Below are positions 1 through 6,788 of a stretch of 64,000 nt of DNA, piece by piece (the stretch's first letter is position 1; each line of letters begins with the position of its first letter). A program made the translations under genes and the position numbers. Source of the stretch: Bradyrhizobium sp. CSS354 (GTDB taxonomy: Bacteria > Pseudomonadota > Alphaproteobacteria > Rhizobiales > Xanthobacteraceae); NCBI RefSeq assembly GCF_029051725.1, contig NZ_JAACFU010000019.1:1-64000 (forward strand), given 5' to 3'. The notes under the pieces were generated by a model. It was not told the origin of the DNA, ran no database searches, and saw only the letters and a program-made list of their open reading frames with translations.

Positions 1-241
1 GGCTGGAACCAGCCGTGAGGGGCGGGTCAGCGGAGCCCTGAGATAGGAAGGCCCTTGCGTGGCTGCAATTAGCCGGAGAGAAATGGCCTCAAAACAGGCC
101 TTTCCGTGGTAGGTTTCGGGCAAGTGTTGCGCGATGGTCACGGCTCGCGGCTAAGATCGTCGTTCACGCGGCTCTTTGTTGCGTCTGCGAGCAGGCCATG
201 GCTACGATTCCGATCGAAGCATATTCCCAGGGAAAAGATCG
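1..241. other. Intergenic start of window, no gene recognised
   Basis: No convincing coding sequence is visible before the hydrolase that starts at 242. A short hairpin with arms GGCCT/AGGCC lies near 85-100 and is followed by three T residues; it could be a weak terminator of a gene upstream of the window, but this is not certain. Confidence 0.3.
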
Positions 242-955
242 ATGAGACCGAACGGCCGTCATACCGCCGGCGCCAGCCAGTTGTCCGCCCTCCGTGCGTG
301 GGCGATGGGCCTGCTTCTGCTGTCAGCTGTTGCCATCAGCCCGACCTCCGCCAAGGCGGCGCCGAGCCAGGCTGCGGTCGCGACCACGCATGTCTACCTG
401 CTCCGCGGCGTGCTCAACATCTTCTCGCTCGGGCTCGACACGATCGGCGCCCGCCTCCAGGCGCAGGGCATCCCGGTGACCGTCGCGAATTTCGTGTCCT
501 GGTCCTCGCTCGCGGACGAGGCGGCTGCCGCCTACAAGGCCGGCCGGCTCAAGACCATCGTGCTGGTCGGGCACTCCTCCGGCGCGACCGCGCTGCCGGA
601 CATGATCGCCAAGCTCAACCGTCTTGGCGTTCCCGTGAAACTCGCGGTCGGGCTCGACTCCGTGTTCAAGACCAAGCTGTCGACCGGCGCTGAACGCTAC
701 ATCAACATCTATATCGGCGACGGCCCCGGCGAGCCGGTGAAGCGCGCGGACGGGTTTCGCGGCAAGCTCGACAATGTCGACGTCCGCGGCTCCGGCGTCG
801 GCCACATCTCGATCGACAAGAACGAGGCGATCCAGCGCCGCGTGATTGCCGAGATTGACGCCGCAATCATGCGCTCGCGCGCACCGGCTCCGGTTGCCGA
901 ACCCGGCGCGCCCAGGCCGGCGCGGTCGGCGGCGGCAACGGCTCCCCGGAACTAA
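242..955 (+). CDS. Exported alpha/beta hydrolase (lipase-like)
   Basis: The product is about 237 residues. A hydrophobic segment at about residues 21-38, ending near AKAAPSQA, looks like a signal peptide, so the protein probably acts in the periplasm. The nucleophile elbow GHSSG sits at residues 110-114 (candidate catalytic Ser113), preceded by a predicted strand KTIVLV. A late histidine in VGHISID (C-terminal third) is a plausible catalytic His. It is clearly a paralogue of the product at 4124-5056: both share YLFRG/YLLRG, GHSxG, YINIYIGD/FINIYLSD and SHINIEK/GHISIDK blocks in the same order. This copy lacks the LysM tail and ends in a Pro/Ala-rich stretch. I chose ATG 242 over the upstream in-frame start because it directly precedes the signal peptide and has AGGGAAAAG upstream. 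Substrate unknown. Confidence 0.75.
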   Translation: MRPNGRHTAGASQLSALRAWAMGLLLLSAVAISPTSAKAAPSQAAVATTHVYLLRGVLNIFSLGLDTIGARLQAQGIPVTVANFVSWSSLADEAAAAYKAGRLKTIVLVGHSSGATALPDMIAKLNRLGVPVKLAVGLDSVFKTKLSTGAERYINIYIGDGPGEPVKRADGFRGKLDNVDVRGSGVGHISIDKNEAIQRRVIAEIDAAIMRSRAPAPVAEPGAPRPARSAAATAPRN

Positions 956-980
956 GCCTTCCACGGCAAGCCGCTGAATT

Positions 981-1015
981 GACAATGCCGCCGTCACACC
1001 GACGGCGGCATTGTC
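981..1015 (+). terminator. Stem-loop terminator after the hydrolase
   Basis: Perfect 15-bp stem (981-995 with 1001-1015) around a 5-nt loop, beginning 26 bp after the stop of the preceding gene. There is no T tract, so termination efficiency is uncertain, but position and stability fit an intrinsic or attenuating hairpin. Confidence 0.6.
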
Positions 1016-1385
1016 GTATCTGCACAAGCCAGACGTCTCCACAAGACAACGCTTGAGCACCTGCCGGTAAGGAAGGGAACTCGGCACGCGATCTGGTGTT
1101 GTCACACCATGACAAGGAAACGAAACGTCGGCCCCATGGCGGTTCAGCCCGAGCGGGCTTGGGCCGGTCGACCTGTTTCCGAAAATGTCCTTGAGAAAAA
1201 GCCGCAGCCGCAATCGAGCCAGTTGAGCGCGACGCGAGCCGGCCTGTTGAGGCAGCACGCGCTCCGAACGCAGCGTGCGCTGCTCGCCGGCAACCGCGAC
1301 GGTCGCAAGAGTTCCTCGAAGTACAAGAGTTCCTCGAATTGACAGGCCGGTTTTCCGGTGTGCCGTCTGTCTGGGGCCAGTCCAC
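1016..1385. other. Intergenic, possible stress promoter
   Basis: No gene that I trust lies here. A GGAAC at 1076-1080 is followed after 16 bp by TGTT at 1097-1100, one base off the EcfG (general stress sigma) consensus GGAAC-N16-CGTT. An open frame at 1109-1342 (77 codons) starts directly behind it but has no recognisable features; its lysine/serine-rich end near 1310-1340 comes from a short direct repeat of AAGAGTTCCTCGAA. The promoter could serve the metallopeptidase at 1386 through a long leader. Confidence 0.3.
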
Positions 1386-2375
1386 GTGAAGTTTTTTCAG
1401 TGCCCGTCATGCCGCCATCCTGTCTCGTTCGAGCACGTCGCGTGCGCGAATTGCAGCACCGAGCTGGCGTTCGATTCCTCGCGCATCGAGATGACGAAAC
1501 TTGCATCCCATCAAGCTTGCCGGAATCGCGAGATCATCGGCTGCAACTGGTGTGTCGAGGGCGCGGACTGGTATTGCAACTCGTGCCGCCTCACGCGCAC
1601 GATTCCAAACCTCGGCAGCACCAGAAACATCATGCTCTGGCGCCGTATGGAGGAAGCCAAGCGCCGCCTTCTCTATGATCTCGGTCGCCTCAGGCTTCCT
1701 CTCGCATCCCGCACCGGCGAACAATTGGCCTTCGACATTCTCTCGGACGAAGTCAGTCCGATCCTGACGGGGCATCTCTCGGGCCTGATCACGCTCAACC
1801 TTGCGGAGGCCGACGATGTCGAGCGAGAATCTCGCCGTGTCGCATTCCGGGAGCCGTACCGCACGTTGCTCGGGCATTTCCGGCACGAGATCGGTCACTT
1901 CTATTGGGACCTGCTCGTTGACGGCACGACATTCCAGGCCCCGTTCAAGCTGATCTTCGGTGACCAGGCGCAGGACTACCAGGCCGCGATCAACACCTAT
2001 TACAGCCGCGCCGATCGTTCATACGACCGAAGCGGCTTCATCAGCGAATACGCCACGTCCCATCCCTGGGAAGATTGGGCGGAAACGTTCGCGCATTTCC
2101 TGCATATCGTGTCGACGCTCGACTCGCTGGCAGGTTTGCCGTTGTCGCTGGACGAGCGCGCCCGCCAGACCCTGACGGATCCCTATCTCGAGAGCGACTT
2201 CGAGGCGCTCCTGGCCCTGTGGATGCCGCTTGCTCGGAGCATCAACGAACTCAACCGCTCGCTCGGGATGAGCGACGCGTATCCCTTCGACATATCGCCG
2301 GCGGTCAAAGGCAAGCTGCATCTCGTCCACATGGCGATCAGCGCATTCCGCGATCAGCAGAGCCTAGCGGCGTAA
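1386..2375 (+). CDS. Zinc-ribbon metallopeptidase (PF15887-type)
   Basis: About 329 residues from GTG 1386, which yields the family-typical start VKFFQCPSC. The N-terminus has two Cys4 zinc ribbons: C6-C9-C20-C23 and C53-C56-C64-C67. The catalytic part carries HEIGH at about residues 167-171 within GHFRHEIGHFYWDLL, and a downstream block HPWEDWAETFAHFLHI that supplies the further acidic and histidine residues typical of putative zinc-binding metallopeptidases (family Peptidase_Mx). No signal peptide is visible, so it is probably cytoplasmic. The in-frame ATG at 1275 would add 37 residues without family character and was rejected. The biological substrate is unknown. It is followed, tail to tail with a 23-bp gap, by the hydrolase on the minus strand. 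Confidence 0.85.
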   Translation: MKFFQCPSCRHPVSFEHVACANCSTELAFDSSRIEMTKLASHQACRNREIIGCNWCVEGADWYCNSCRLTRTIPNLGSTRNIMLWRRMEEAKRRLLYDLGRLRLPLASRTGEQLAFDILSDEVSPILTGHLSGLITLNLAEADDVERESRRVAFREPYRTLLGHFRHEIGHFYWDLLVDGTTFQAPFKLIFGDQAQDYQAAINTYYSRADRSYDRSGFISEYATSHPWEDWAETFAHFLHIVSTLDSLAGLPLSLDERARQTLTDPYLESDFEALLALWMPLARSINELNRSLGMSDAYPFDISPAVKGKLHLVHMAISAFRDQQSLAA

Positions 2376-2398
2376 ACGTCGCGGCGGACAGCCCCCCG

Positions 2399-3250
2399 CT
2401 ACGTCAGGAAGGCGCGAATGGAATCCGCGATCTCCTTCGCGTGCGTCTCCAGCGCGAAATGACCGGTGTCAAAGAACTGCACCTGGGCGTTCGGATTGTC
2501 GCGCTTGAATGCCTCGGCGCCGGGCGGAATGAAGAATGGATCGTTCTTGCCCCAGACCGCGAGGAACGGCGGCTTGTGCGTGCGGAAATACTCCTGGAAG
2601 GCGGGATAGAGCACGACGTTGCTCTTGTAGTCGCCCATAAGATCGAGCTGCACGTCGTCCGCGCCCGGGCGCGCAAGGTAGAAATTGTCGAGATTTTGCC
2701 CGTCCGGTGACACGGTCGTCGGATCGGGGACCCCATGCGTGTACTGCCAGCGCGTCGCTTCCGGCGTGAGGAAGGCGCGCAGCGCATCGCGATTGGCGGG
2801 CGACGGATCCTGCCAATAGGCCCTGATCGGTGTCCAGCCCTCACTCAGGCCATCCACATAGGCGTTGCCGTTCTGCGAGATGATCGCCGTGATCCGCTCG
2901 GGGTGACTGAGCGCAAGCCGGAAACCTGTCGGCGCGCCGTAGTCGAAGACGTAGACGGCGAACCGGTCGAAGCCGATCACTTCGGTGAAGCGTTCGATCA
3001 CGCGTGCGAAATTGTCGAACGTGTAACGGAAGCTTTCGCGCGAAGGCATGTCGGACTGGCCGAAGCCCGGAAGGTCGGGCGCCACGATATGAAATCTGTC
3101 TGCAAGCAACGGAATGAGGTCACGAAACATGTGACCTGCGCTGGGGAAGCCGTGCAGCAGCAGGAGTTTTGGCGCGCCGACAGTACCGGCCTCGCGATAG
3201 GCCACCTTGAATCCGTCGACATCCGCGCTGCGGTACGTGATTGAGGCCAT
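2399..3250 (-). CDS. Alpha/beta hydrolase, dehalogenase/epoxide hydrolase-like
   Basis: About 283 residues. The motif HGFPSAGHMF near residues 36-45 forms the oxyanion-hole region, VFDYGAPTG near residue 105 places an aspartate (rather than serine) as nucleophile, and DTGHFALE near the C-terminus supplies the catalytic His. This Asp-His arrangement is that of the haloalkane dehalogenase/epoxide hydrolase branch. Start ATG 3250 is preferred over 3262 because GGAG lies 6 nt upstream of it. No signal peptide. The gene is divergent from the CGNR regulator at 3378, with a strong dyad between them, which suggests that the regulator controls this gene. The natural substrate cannot be read from the sequence. 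Confidence 0.8.
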   Translation of the reverse strand: MASITYRSADVDGFKVAYREAGTVGAPKLLLLHGFPSAGHMFRDLIPLLADRFHIVAPDLPGFGQSDMPSRESFRYTFDNFARVIERFTEVIGFDRFAVYVFDYGAPTGFRLALSHPERITAIISQNGNAYVDGLSEGWTPIRAYWQDPSPANRDALRAFLTPEATRWQYTHGVPDPTTVSPDGQNLDNFYLARPGADDVQLDLMGDYKSNVVLYPAFQEYFRTHKPPFLAVWGKNDPFFIPPGAEAFKRDNPNAQVQFFDTGHFALETHAKEIADSIRAFLT

Positions 3251-3266
3251 GACATTCTCCATTGGA

Positions 3267-3299
3267 AGTAACCTTTTAGAAGGTTTTTAAGAGGTTACT
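3267..3299. promoter_or_regulatory. Inverted-repeat operator in divergent promoter region
   Basis: Perfect 8-bp arms AGTAACCT (3267-3274) and AGGTTACT (3292-3299), with a second internal dyad AACCTT/AAGGTT at 3270-3285. It lies just upstream of the hydrolase start at 3250 and about 80 bp from the CGNR regulator start. Position and symmetry fit an operator for a dimeric regulator, plausibly the CGNR protein. Confidence 0.55.
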
Positions 3300-3377
3300 A
3301 TCCGCCGTCGTAACTTGTCAATGGCATCTTAACTGGTTATCTACGTCCATGTTCTCCCGATCGGCCAAGGACCGCTC

Positions 3378-3995
3378 ATGGACCGCCCGCCCGCCATGTT
3401 CATCGCCGACTCGCTCGGCCTCGACTTCCTCAACTCGGTGGCGACGCCGGTCGATACGCCAATGGACTGGATCGACGATGGTGACGGCCTGATCGACTGG
3501 CTGGCGCAGGCAAAGCTGGTGCGGGCGGATGATCTGCACGCGCTGACGGCGCGCGCCACGCCGGACGAGCTGGACAAGGTCGCGGATCAGGCGCGCGCCT
3601 TGCGCGAATGGTTCAGGGGGTTCGTGCGCAAGCATGCAGGCCGGCCGCTCACGACGGACGCACTGCGCGAGCTCGGTCCGTTGAACAGCCTGCTGGAGCG
3701 CGACGAAGCGTTCAGCCGGATCGAGCCCGGGCATGACGATGGCGGCGCTCTCGCACTGCGAATGAAGCGGCGCTGGCGAACGCCGGAAGCGCTATTGCTG
3801 CCGGTTGGCGAAGCCATGGCGAAGTTCGTATGCGAGGAGGACTTTTCGAACGTCAAGGCATGCGAGGGTCACAACTGCACCATGCTGTTCGCCGACCACA
3901 CGCGCAGGCGCGCGCGACGATGGTGCATCATGGCGGTCTGCGGCAACCGCGCGAAACAGGCCGCGCACCGCAGCAGGCTCAAGACCATGCAGTAA
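3378..3995 (+). CDS. ABATE/CGNR zinc-finger putative transcriptional regulator
   Basis: 205 residues. The N-terminal two thirds match the ABATE (putative stress-induced transcriptional regulator) fold: a start of the type LGLDFLNSVATP, then a helical region. The C-terminal about 45 residues form the CGNR zinc finger: CEGHNC, then WC and CGNR-K-AAHR, the expected cysteines followed by the basic DNA-binding motif. The family acts as DNA-binding regulators. It is divergent from the alpha/beta hydrolase at 2399-3250, with an inverted repeat in between, so local control of that gene is likely by inference. Start ATG 3378 has only a weak Shine-Dalgarno (AAGGA about 9 nt upstream). Confidence 0.8.
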   Translation: MDRPPAMFIADSLGLDFLNSVATPVDTPMDWIDDGDGLIDWLAQAKLVRADDLHALTARATPDELDKVADQARALREWFRGFVRKHAGRPLTTDALRELGPLNSLLERDEAFSRIEPGHDDGGALALRMKRRWRTPEALLLPVGEAMAKFVCEEDFSNVKACEGHNCTMLFADHTRRRARRWCIMAVCGNRAKQAAHRSRLKTMQ

Positions 3996-4085
3996 CTGGG
4001 CGTCGAGATGCGTGAATCAGCGCGGATCGAGCCCCGGTTCCGTGCCCCAAATTCCACCCAATCGGTCGTCACTAAGCGCCTTTGG

Positions 4086-4103
4086 GGGAGGCTGCAGCCT
4101 CCC
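4086..4103. promoter_or_regulatory. 18-bp perfect palindrome in the 5' region of the LysM hydrolase
   Basis: GGGAGGCTG joined directly to its reverse complement CAGCCTCCC, ending 20 bp before the ATG at 4124 and 91 bp after the CGNR stop. It could be an operator or an RNA element of the downstream gene; an exact palindrome without a loop is less typical of a terminator. Confidence 0.4.
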
Positions 4104-4123
4104 GGAGTGGGACTGCTGGACTG

Positions 4124-5056
4124 ATGATCGATTTGAGGCGACTCCTCGCGGTGGCAGCCGTTGCGCTGCTCGCCTTGGGCATCGGGACGGCCGTTGCCTC
4201 ACCCGCCAAGACGAAGCCCACGGCGACCGCACCCGCCGCGCCACCGCCCCCACCGTTCGAGCCGTTGCCCCCGCCGAAAATCTACCTGTTCCGTGGCGCC
4301 ATGGGGCCGTTCTTCTCCACCGGTATGGACCGGCTCGAAGAGAAGCTGACGCAGGCCGGCTTTTCGGCCAACGTCTATGAATTCACCATCTGCCGATGGA
4401 TCGGCGATCGTGCCATCTCCAGCTACAAGGAAACGCCGGCGCCGATCGTGCTGATCGGGCATTCGATGGGCGGGCTCTGCTCGATCGTCATCTCCGAGAT
4501 GGCGGCCAAGGAGAACGTCCCGATCAGCCTCGTCATCACCATCGATCCCGCGCATGCGACCGGCGACGTGCCGCTCAATGTCGAGCGCTTCATCAACATC
4601 TATCTCTCCGACAGCGTGCTCGGCGGCGGCAACGTGGTCGCGGTGCCGGGCTATCGCGGTCACTATGCGAGCTATGATTTGAAGGAGAACGCGCGCGTCA
4701 GCCACATCAACATCGAGAAGTCCGACGACATCCATCGTCAGATCGTCGACATGGTCACGCAGTTGCCGCGCATTCCGCCCCAGACGCAGGTCGATGCCGT
4801 GCCGCTGCGCTATCTCGTGCCGGCGAATACGCTCGTCGAATTGTGGGACAGTGGCGTGCGGCTACCGGTGCGCCGCGGCGATACCATGGAGAGCATCGCG
4901 GCAGCCAATCGCGTGCCGCTGTGGTCGCTGGCGCAGAGCAATTCGCTGCCGGAGAACGCGACGCTTACCCCCGGCCAGTCCATCATCGTCCCGCGCCACC
5001 TGACGCCGCCGGAGCCGACAGCCGCCATGGCAACCCCACCGCCCGCACGGCGGTAA
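4124..5056 (+). CDS. Exported alpha/beta hydrolase with C-terminal LysM domain
   Basis: About 310 residues from ATG 4124. A hydrophobic segment LLAVAAVALLALGIGTAVA (residues 5-23) is a signal peptide or membrane anchor; a Pro-rich linker follows. The hydrolase domain has GHSMGG with the candidate nucleophile Ser, and the FINIYLSD and SHINIEK blocks shared with the product at 242-955. The last about 70 residues contain a LysM fold (VRRGDTMESIAAANRVPLWSL then LTPGQSIIVP), which binds N-acetylglucosamine polymers, so attachment to peptidoglycan is likely. A periplasmic esterase/lipase held at the cell wall is the simplest reading. The upstream in-frame start at 4082 would place 14 residues in front of the signal and was rejected. 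Substrate unknown. Confidence 0.8.
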   Translation: MIDLRRLLAVAAVALLALGIGTAVASPAKTKPTATAPAAPPPPPFEPLPPPKIYLFRGAMGPFFSTGMDRLEEKLTQAGFSANVYEFTICRWIGDRAISSYKETPAPIVLIGHSMGGLCSIVISEMAAKENVPISLVITIDPAHATGDVPLNVERFINIYLSDSVLGGGNVVAVPGYRGHYASYDLKENARVSHINIEKSDDIHRQIVDMVTQLPRIPPQTQVDAVPLRYLVPANTLVELWDSGVRLPVRRGDTMESIAAANRVPLWSLAQSNSLPENATLTPGQSIIVPRHLTPPEPTAAMATPPPARR

Positions 5057-5079
5057 GCGGCCGGCAACGGAGATGGCCG

Positions 5080-5111
5080 GGATGGAGCTTGGCTGCAGCC
5101 AGGCACCATCC
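5080..5111. terminator. Hairpin between convergent genes
   Basis: GGATGG (5080-5085) pairs with CCATCC (5106-5111), with an inner stem GGCTGCAGCC. It sits 24 bp after the LysM hydrolase stop and 14 bp from the stop of the convergent small gene, so it may serve as a bidirectional terminator. Confidence 0.5.
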
Positions 5112-5124
5112 CTCGCGGCCCCTG

Positions 5125-5394
5125 TCATTCACGCATCTTGTGCCGCGGCAGCCATCCTGATGCGGGTGTCGCCAATGAGGAGCGAGCCGTGGCGGAAGCC
5201 CGGCCCGCCGGGCGATAGGGCGCGGCGAGAAGCATCAGAAACAACGCCCTTTCAGCCGCATATTTGGCGGCGGGGCGGCCATTTTCGAAGCCGTGCATGA
5301 CCAGGCGTCCTTCCGTCGTGCAGACACGCCATCGCCATCTCCGTCGACCGCATTTCTTCAGGAATACTTCGAACGTCGGGAGCTGTTCGGGCAT
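5125..5394 (-). CDS. Small basic hypothetical protein
   Basis: 89 residues with a compact, aromatic and arginine-rich core (CGRRRWRWRVCTTEG, then GRPAAKYAAERALFLMLL). The composition resembles small conserved proteins I associate with Bradyrhizobium, but I do not know a function. It lies 5 bp downstream of the gene at 5400-5639 on the same strand, suggesting one transcript with the two small genes upstream. The last 25 residues are low in conserved character and the stop is close to the convergent hydrolase. Confidence 0.55.
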   Translation of the reverse strand: MPEQLPTFEVFLKKCGRRRWRWRVCTTEGRLVMHGFENGRPAAKYAAERALFLMLLAAPYRPAGRASATARSSLATPASGWLPRHKMRE

Positions 5395-5399
5395 GTCGA

Positions 5400-5639
5400 T
5401 TACCCGTGGCTGCTTGCCGCCAAGCGCGTGGTTGCGTTCCCCATTCCTCGGTTCGGAGCCTGAAAGGTGAGCGGAAAGGCGGAGACGGCGAGCTTCTCGA
5501 TCGCCGAGCGTTCCTCCGACACACGTCTCTCGATGAACCGCCGTTCGAACTCGGTCAGCTCAGTCTTGAGCAACCGCTGATAGCGGCTGATGTTGCTGCG
5601 GTGGCCGCGTAACAAGGCCAGCTCTTCATCGACCATCAT
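5400..5639 (-). CDS. Small charged helical hypothetical protein
   Basis: 79 residues. Starts MMVDEELALLRGHRSNISRYQ and continues with LLKTELTEFERRFIERRVSEER, a long amphipathic helix rich in Glu and Arg, compatible with a coiled coil. The same pattern is common in small rhizobial proteins of unknown function. GGGGATTG precedes the start codons (5639 or 5636). It is the middle gene of three small minus-strand genes lying downstream of the Hsp20 gene, so a stress-related role is possible but unproven. Confidence 0.65.
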   Translation of the reverse strand: MMVDEELALLRGHRSNISRYQRLLKTELTEFERRFIERRVSEERSAIEKLAVSAFPLTFQAPNRGMGNATTRLAASSHG

Positions 5640-5666
5640 CGCAATCCCCGTTGAGCTGTGTTTTGC

Positions 5667-5984
5667 CTAGGCTGCGAGGCCGGTTCGTTCGACGGATCGC
5701 GTGCGGGCCGGCTTGCCGCCCGGAGGTCCCTTCGGATGGTGGTCGAGGCTCGCGAGCGCTTCCAGAATTTCGTCGATCGTGACGGCCTTGCCCGAGCCGG
5801 GCAGCTCCCGCAATGTCGGACTCGAGGCGACACTGGCTGCGTCCGAAGCCCAGGACGCGAGGACCGCGCGCTTCTCGCCGATCGACAGAGTTGGGTCGGC
5901 TAGGACGTCGCGGGGATGATCATAGACAGAGCCAGGGTGCAGTATCGCGTTCAGATCGATGATGTTGTCGACATGATCGAGCAT
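5667..5984 (-). CDS. Small hypothetical protein
   Basis: 105 residues from ATG 5984, chosen because the leader carries an unusually strong Shine-Dalgarno (AAAGGAGGAGG) 8 nt upstream; the upstream in-frame start at 6023 would lie before this site. The protein begins MLDHVDNIIDLNAILHPGSVYDHP and has DVLADPTLSIGEKRAVLASWASDAA, a helical block. Composition is acidic in the N-terminal half and basic at the C-terminus. No known domain recognised. Same strand as, and 75 bp upstream of, the next open frame's end; gap to 5639 is 27 bp, consistent with co-transcription. Confidence 0.7.
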   Translation of the reverse strand: MLDHVDNIIDLNAILHPGSVYDHPRDVLADPTLSIGEKRAVLASWASDAASVASSPTLRELPGSGKAVTIDEILEALASLDHHPKGPPGGKPARTRSVERTGLAA

Positions 5985-6050
5985 GAGAGGTCCTCCTCCT
6001 TTCTCTAAACCTCTGACTTGCATTCGGGTACGCGGTCGAAGGCCATGGGC

Positions 6051-6077
6051 GATCCCACCCGACCATCGGGCGGGATC
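6051..6077 (-). terminator. Hairpin downstream of the Hsp20 gene
   Basis: Twelve-base arms (6051-6062 with 6066-6077) with one G-T pair and a 3-nt loop, 25 bp after the stop of the Hsp20 gene. No U tract follows on the minus strand, so read-through into the three small genes is possible. Confidence 0.5.
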
Positions 6078-6101
6078 ACGCAGGTCTCCGACAGACCGAA
6101 T

Positions 6102-6557
6102 TCAAGCGGCTTTGCCTTCGAGTTGATGCACGTTGCCGGACGGCGCGGCATTGATGGCAATTCGCCGCGGCTTCATGGCTTCAGGGATTTCCCGGACCAG
6201 TTCGATCTTGAGCAGACCGTTCTCGAACGAGGCGCTGTGCACCTGAACATAATCGGCCAGGTTAAACTGCCGCTTGAACGGCCGCGCGGAAATGCCCCGG
6301 TAGAGATATTCGCGTTCGGTTCGGTCCGGCTTGTTTCCCTCGACGGTTACCGCGTTCTGCTCGGCAGTCACCGTGACCTCGTTGGGTGCAAAGCCCGCAA
6401 TCGCAAGCGAAATCTGGTAGCGATCCTCGCCGATCCGCTCGATGTTGTAGGGGGGATAGTTGTCCTCGCCGGCACGCTGTGCCGTTTCAACGAGGTCGAA
6501 AAGGCGGTCGAAGCCAACGGTCGAACGCCACAAGGGGGAGAAGTCGTAAGTGCGCAT
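6102..6557 (-). CDS. Small heat-shock protein, Hsp20 family
   Basis: 151 residues with the typical class A rhizobial IbpA-like start MRTYDFSPLWRSTVGFDRLFDLVE. The alpha-crystallin domain spans roughly residues 35-125 (NIERIGEDRYQISLAIAGF, VTVEGNK, EYLYRGIS, FKRQFNLAD, ASFENGLLKIELVREIPE), followed by the IxI-type tail motif RRIAIN. It is an ATP-independent chaperone that holds unfolding proteins in the cytoplasm. The start ATG 6557 directly follows a ROSE RNA thermometer whose hairpin masks GGAGGA; the alternative start at 6635 would run through the thermometer and is rejected. Heat induction is therefore mainly translational by inference. Confidence 0.93.
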   Translation of the reverse strand: MRTYDFSPLWRSTVGFDRLFDLVETAQRAGEDNYPPYNIERIGEDRYQISLAIAGFAPNEVTVTAEQNAVTVEGNKPDRTEREYLYRGISARPFKRQFNLADYVQVHSASFENGLLKIELVREIPEAMKPRRIAINAAPSGNVHQLEGKAA

Positions 6558-6660
6558 AGCCAGATCCTCCAAGGAGCAAAATGGATACGAATGACACCGG
6601 ACACGACCGGTGCCCGTCTCAGCTTCCCGACCCACCAGGCGTCGGGAACGCCACCTCTCG
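6558..6660 (-). ncRNA. ROSE RNA thermometer (5' UTR of hsp20)
   Basis: The leader between promoter and ATG folds into consecutive hairpins on the minus strand: an 8-bp stem (6624-6631 with 6641-6648), a 6-bp stem CACCGG/CCGGTG (6595-6600 with 6607-6612), and a last hairpin that pairs TATCC with GGAT(C) across 6563-6587. The last hairpin holds the ROSE signature TTGCTCCTTGGAGGAT, in which the U(U/C)GCU segment pairs with the Shine-Dalgarno AGGA by non-canonical pairs that melt at heat-shock temperature. This is the established mechanism of ROSE elements in rhizobial small heat-shock genes. Confidence 0.88.
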
Positions 6661-6671
6661 GCGGCAGCGGA

Positions 6672-6700
6672 AAAATAAAAAAAGCCTGTTTTGGTTTCAA
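6672..6700 (-). promoter_or_regulatory. Sigma70-type promoter of the ROSE-hsp20 transcript
   Basis: On the minus strand TTGAAA (6695-6700) and TATTTT (6672-6677) are separated by 17 bp; the predicted start at about 6664 coincides with the beginning of the ROSE leader. The -35 is also part of CTTGAA, so a contribution of sigma32 cannot be excluded. Confidence 0.6.
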
Positions 6701-6747
6701 GAGGGGGTCTGGAAATTTTTTGGAATCCCTGGCGCTTCCCGCGCCAA

Positions 6748-6772
6748 CCCTCCCCCGCAGAACGGGGGAGGG
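6748..6772. terminator. GC-rich hairpin after the dehydrogenase (REP-like)
   Basis: Perfect 10-bp stem CCCTCCCCCG/CGGGGGAGGG around the loop CAGAA, 16 bp from the stop of the minus-strand dehydrogenase. It may terminate that gene. The sequence resembles short palindromes dispersed in Bradyrhizobium genomes, so it may also be a repeat. Confidence 0.55.
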
Positions 6773-6788
6773 AGGAGACGCACCTCGA

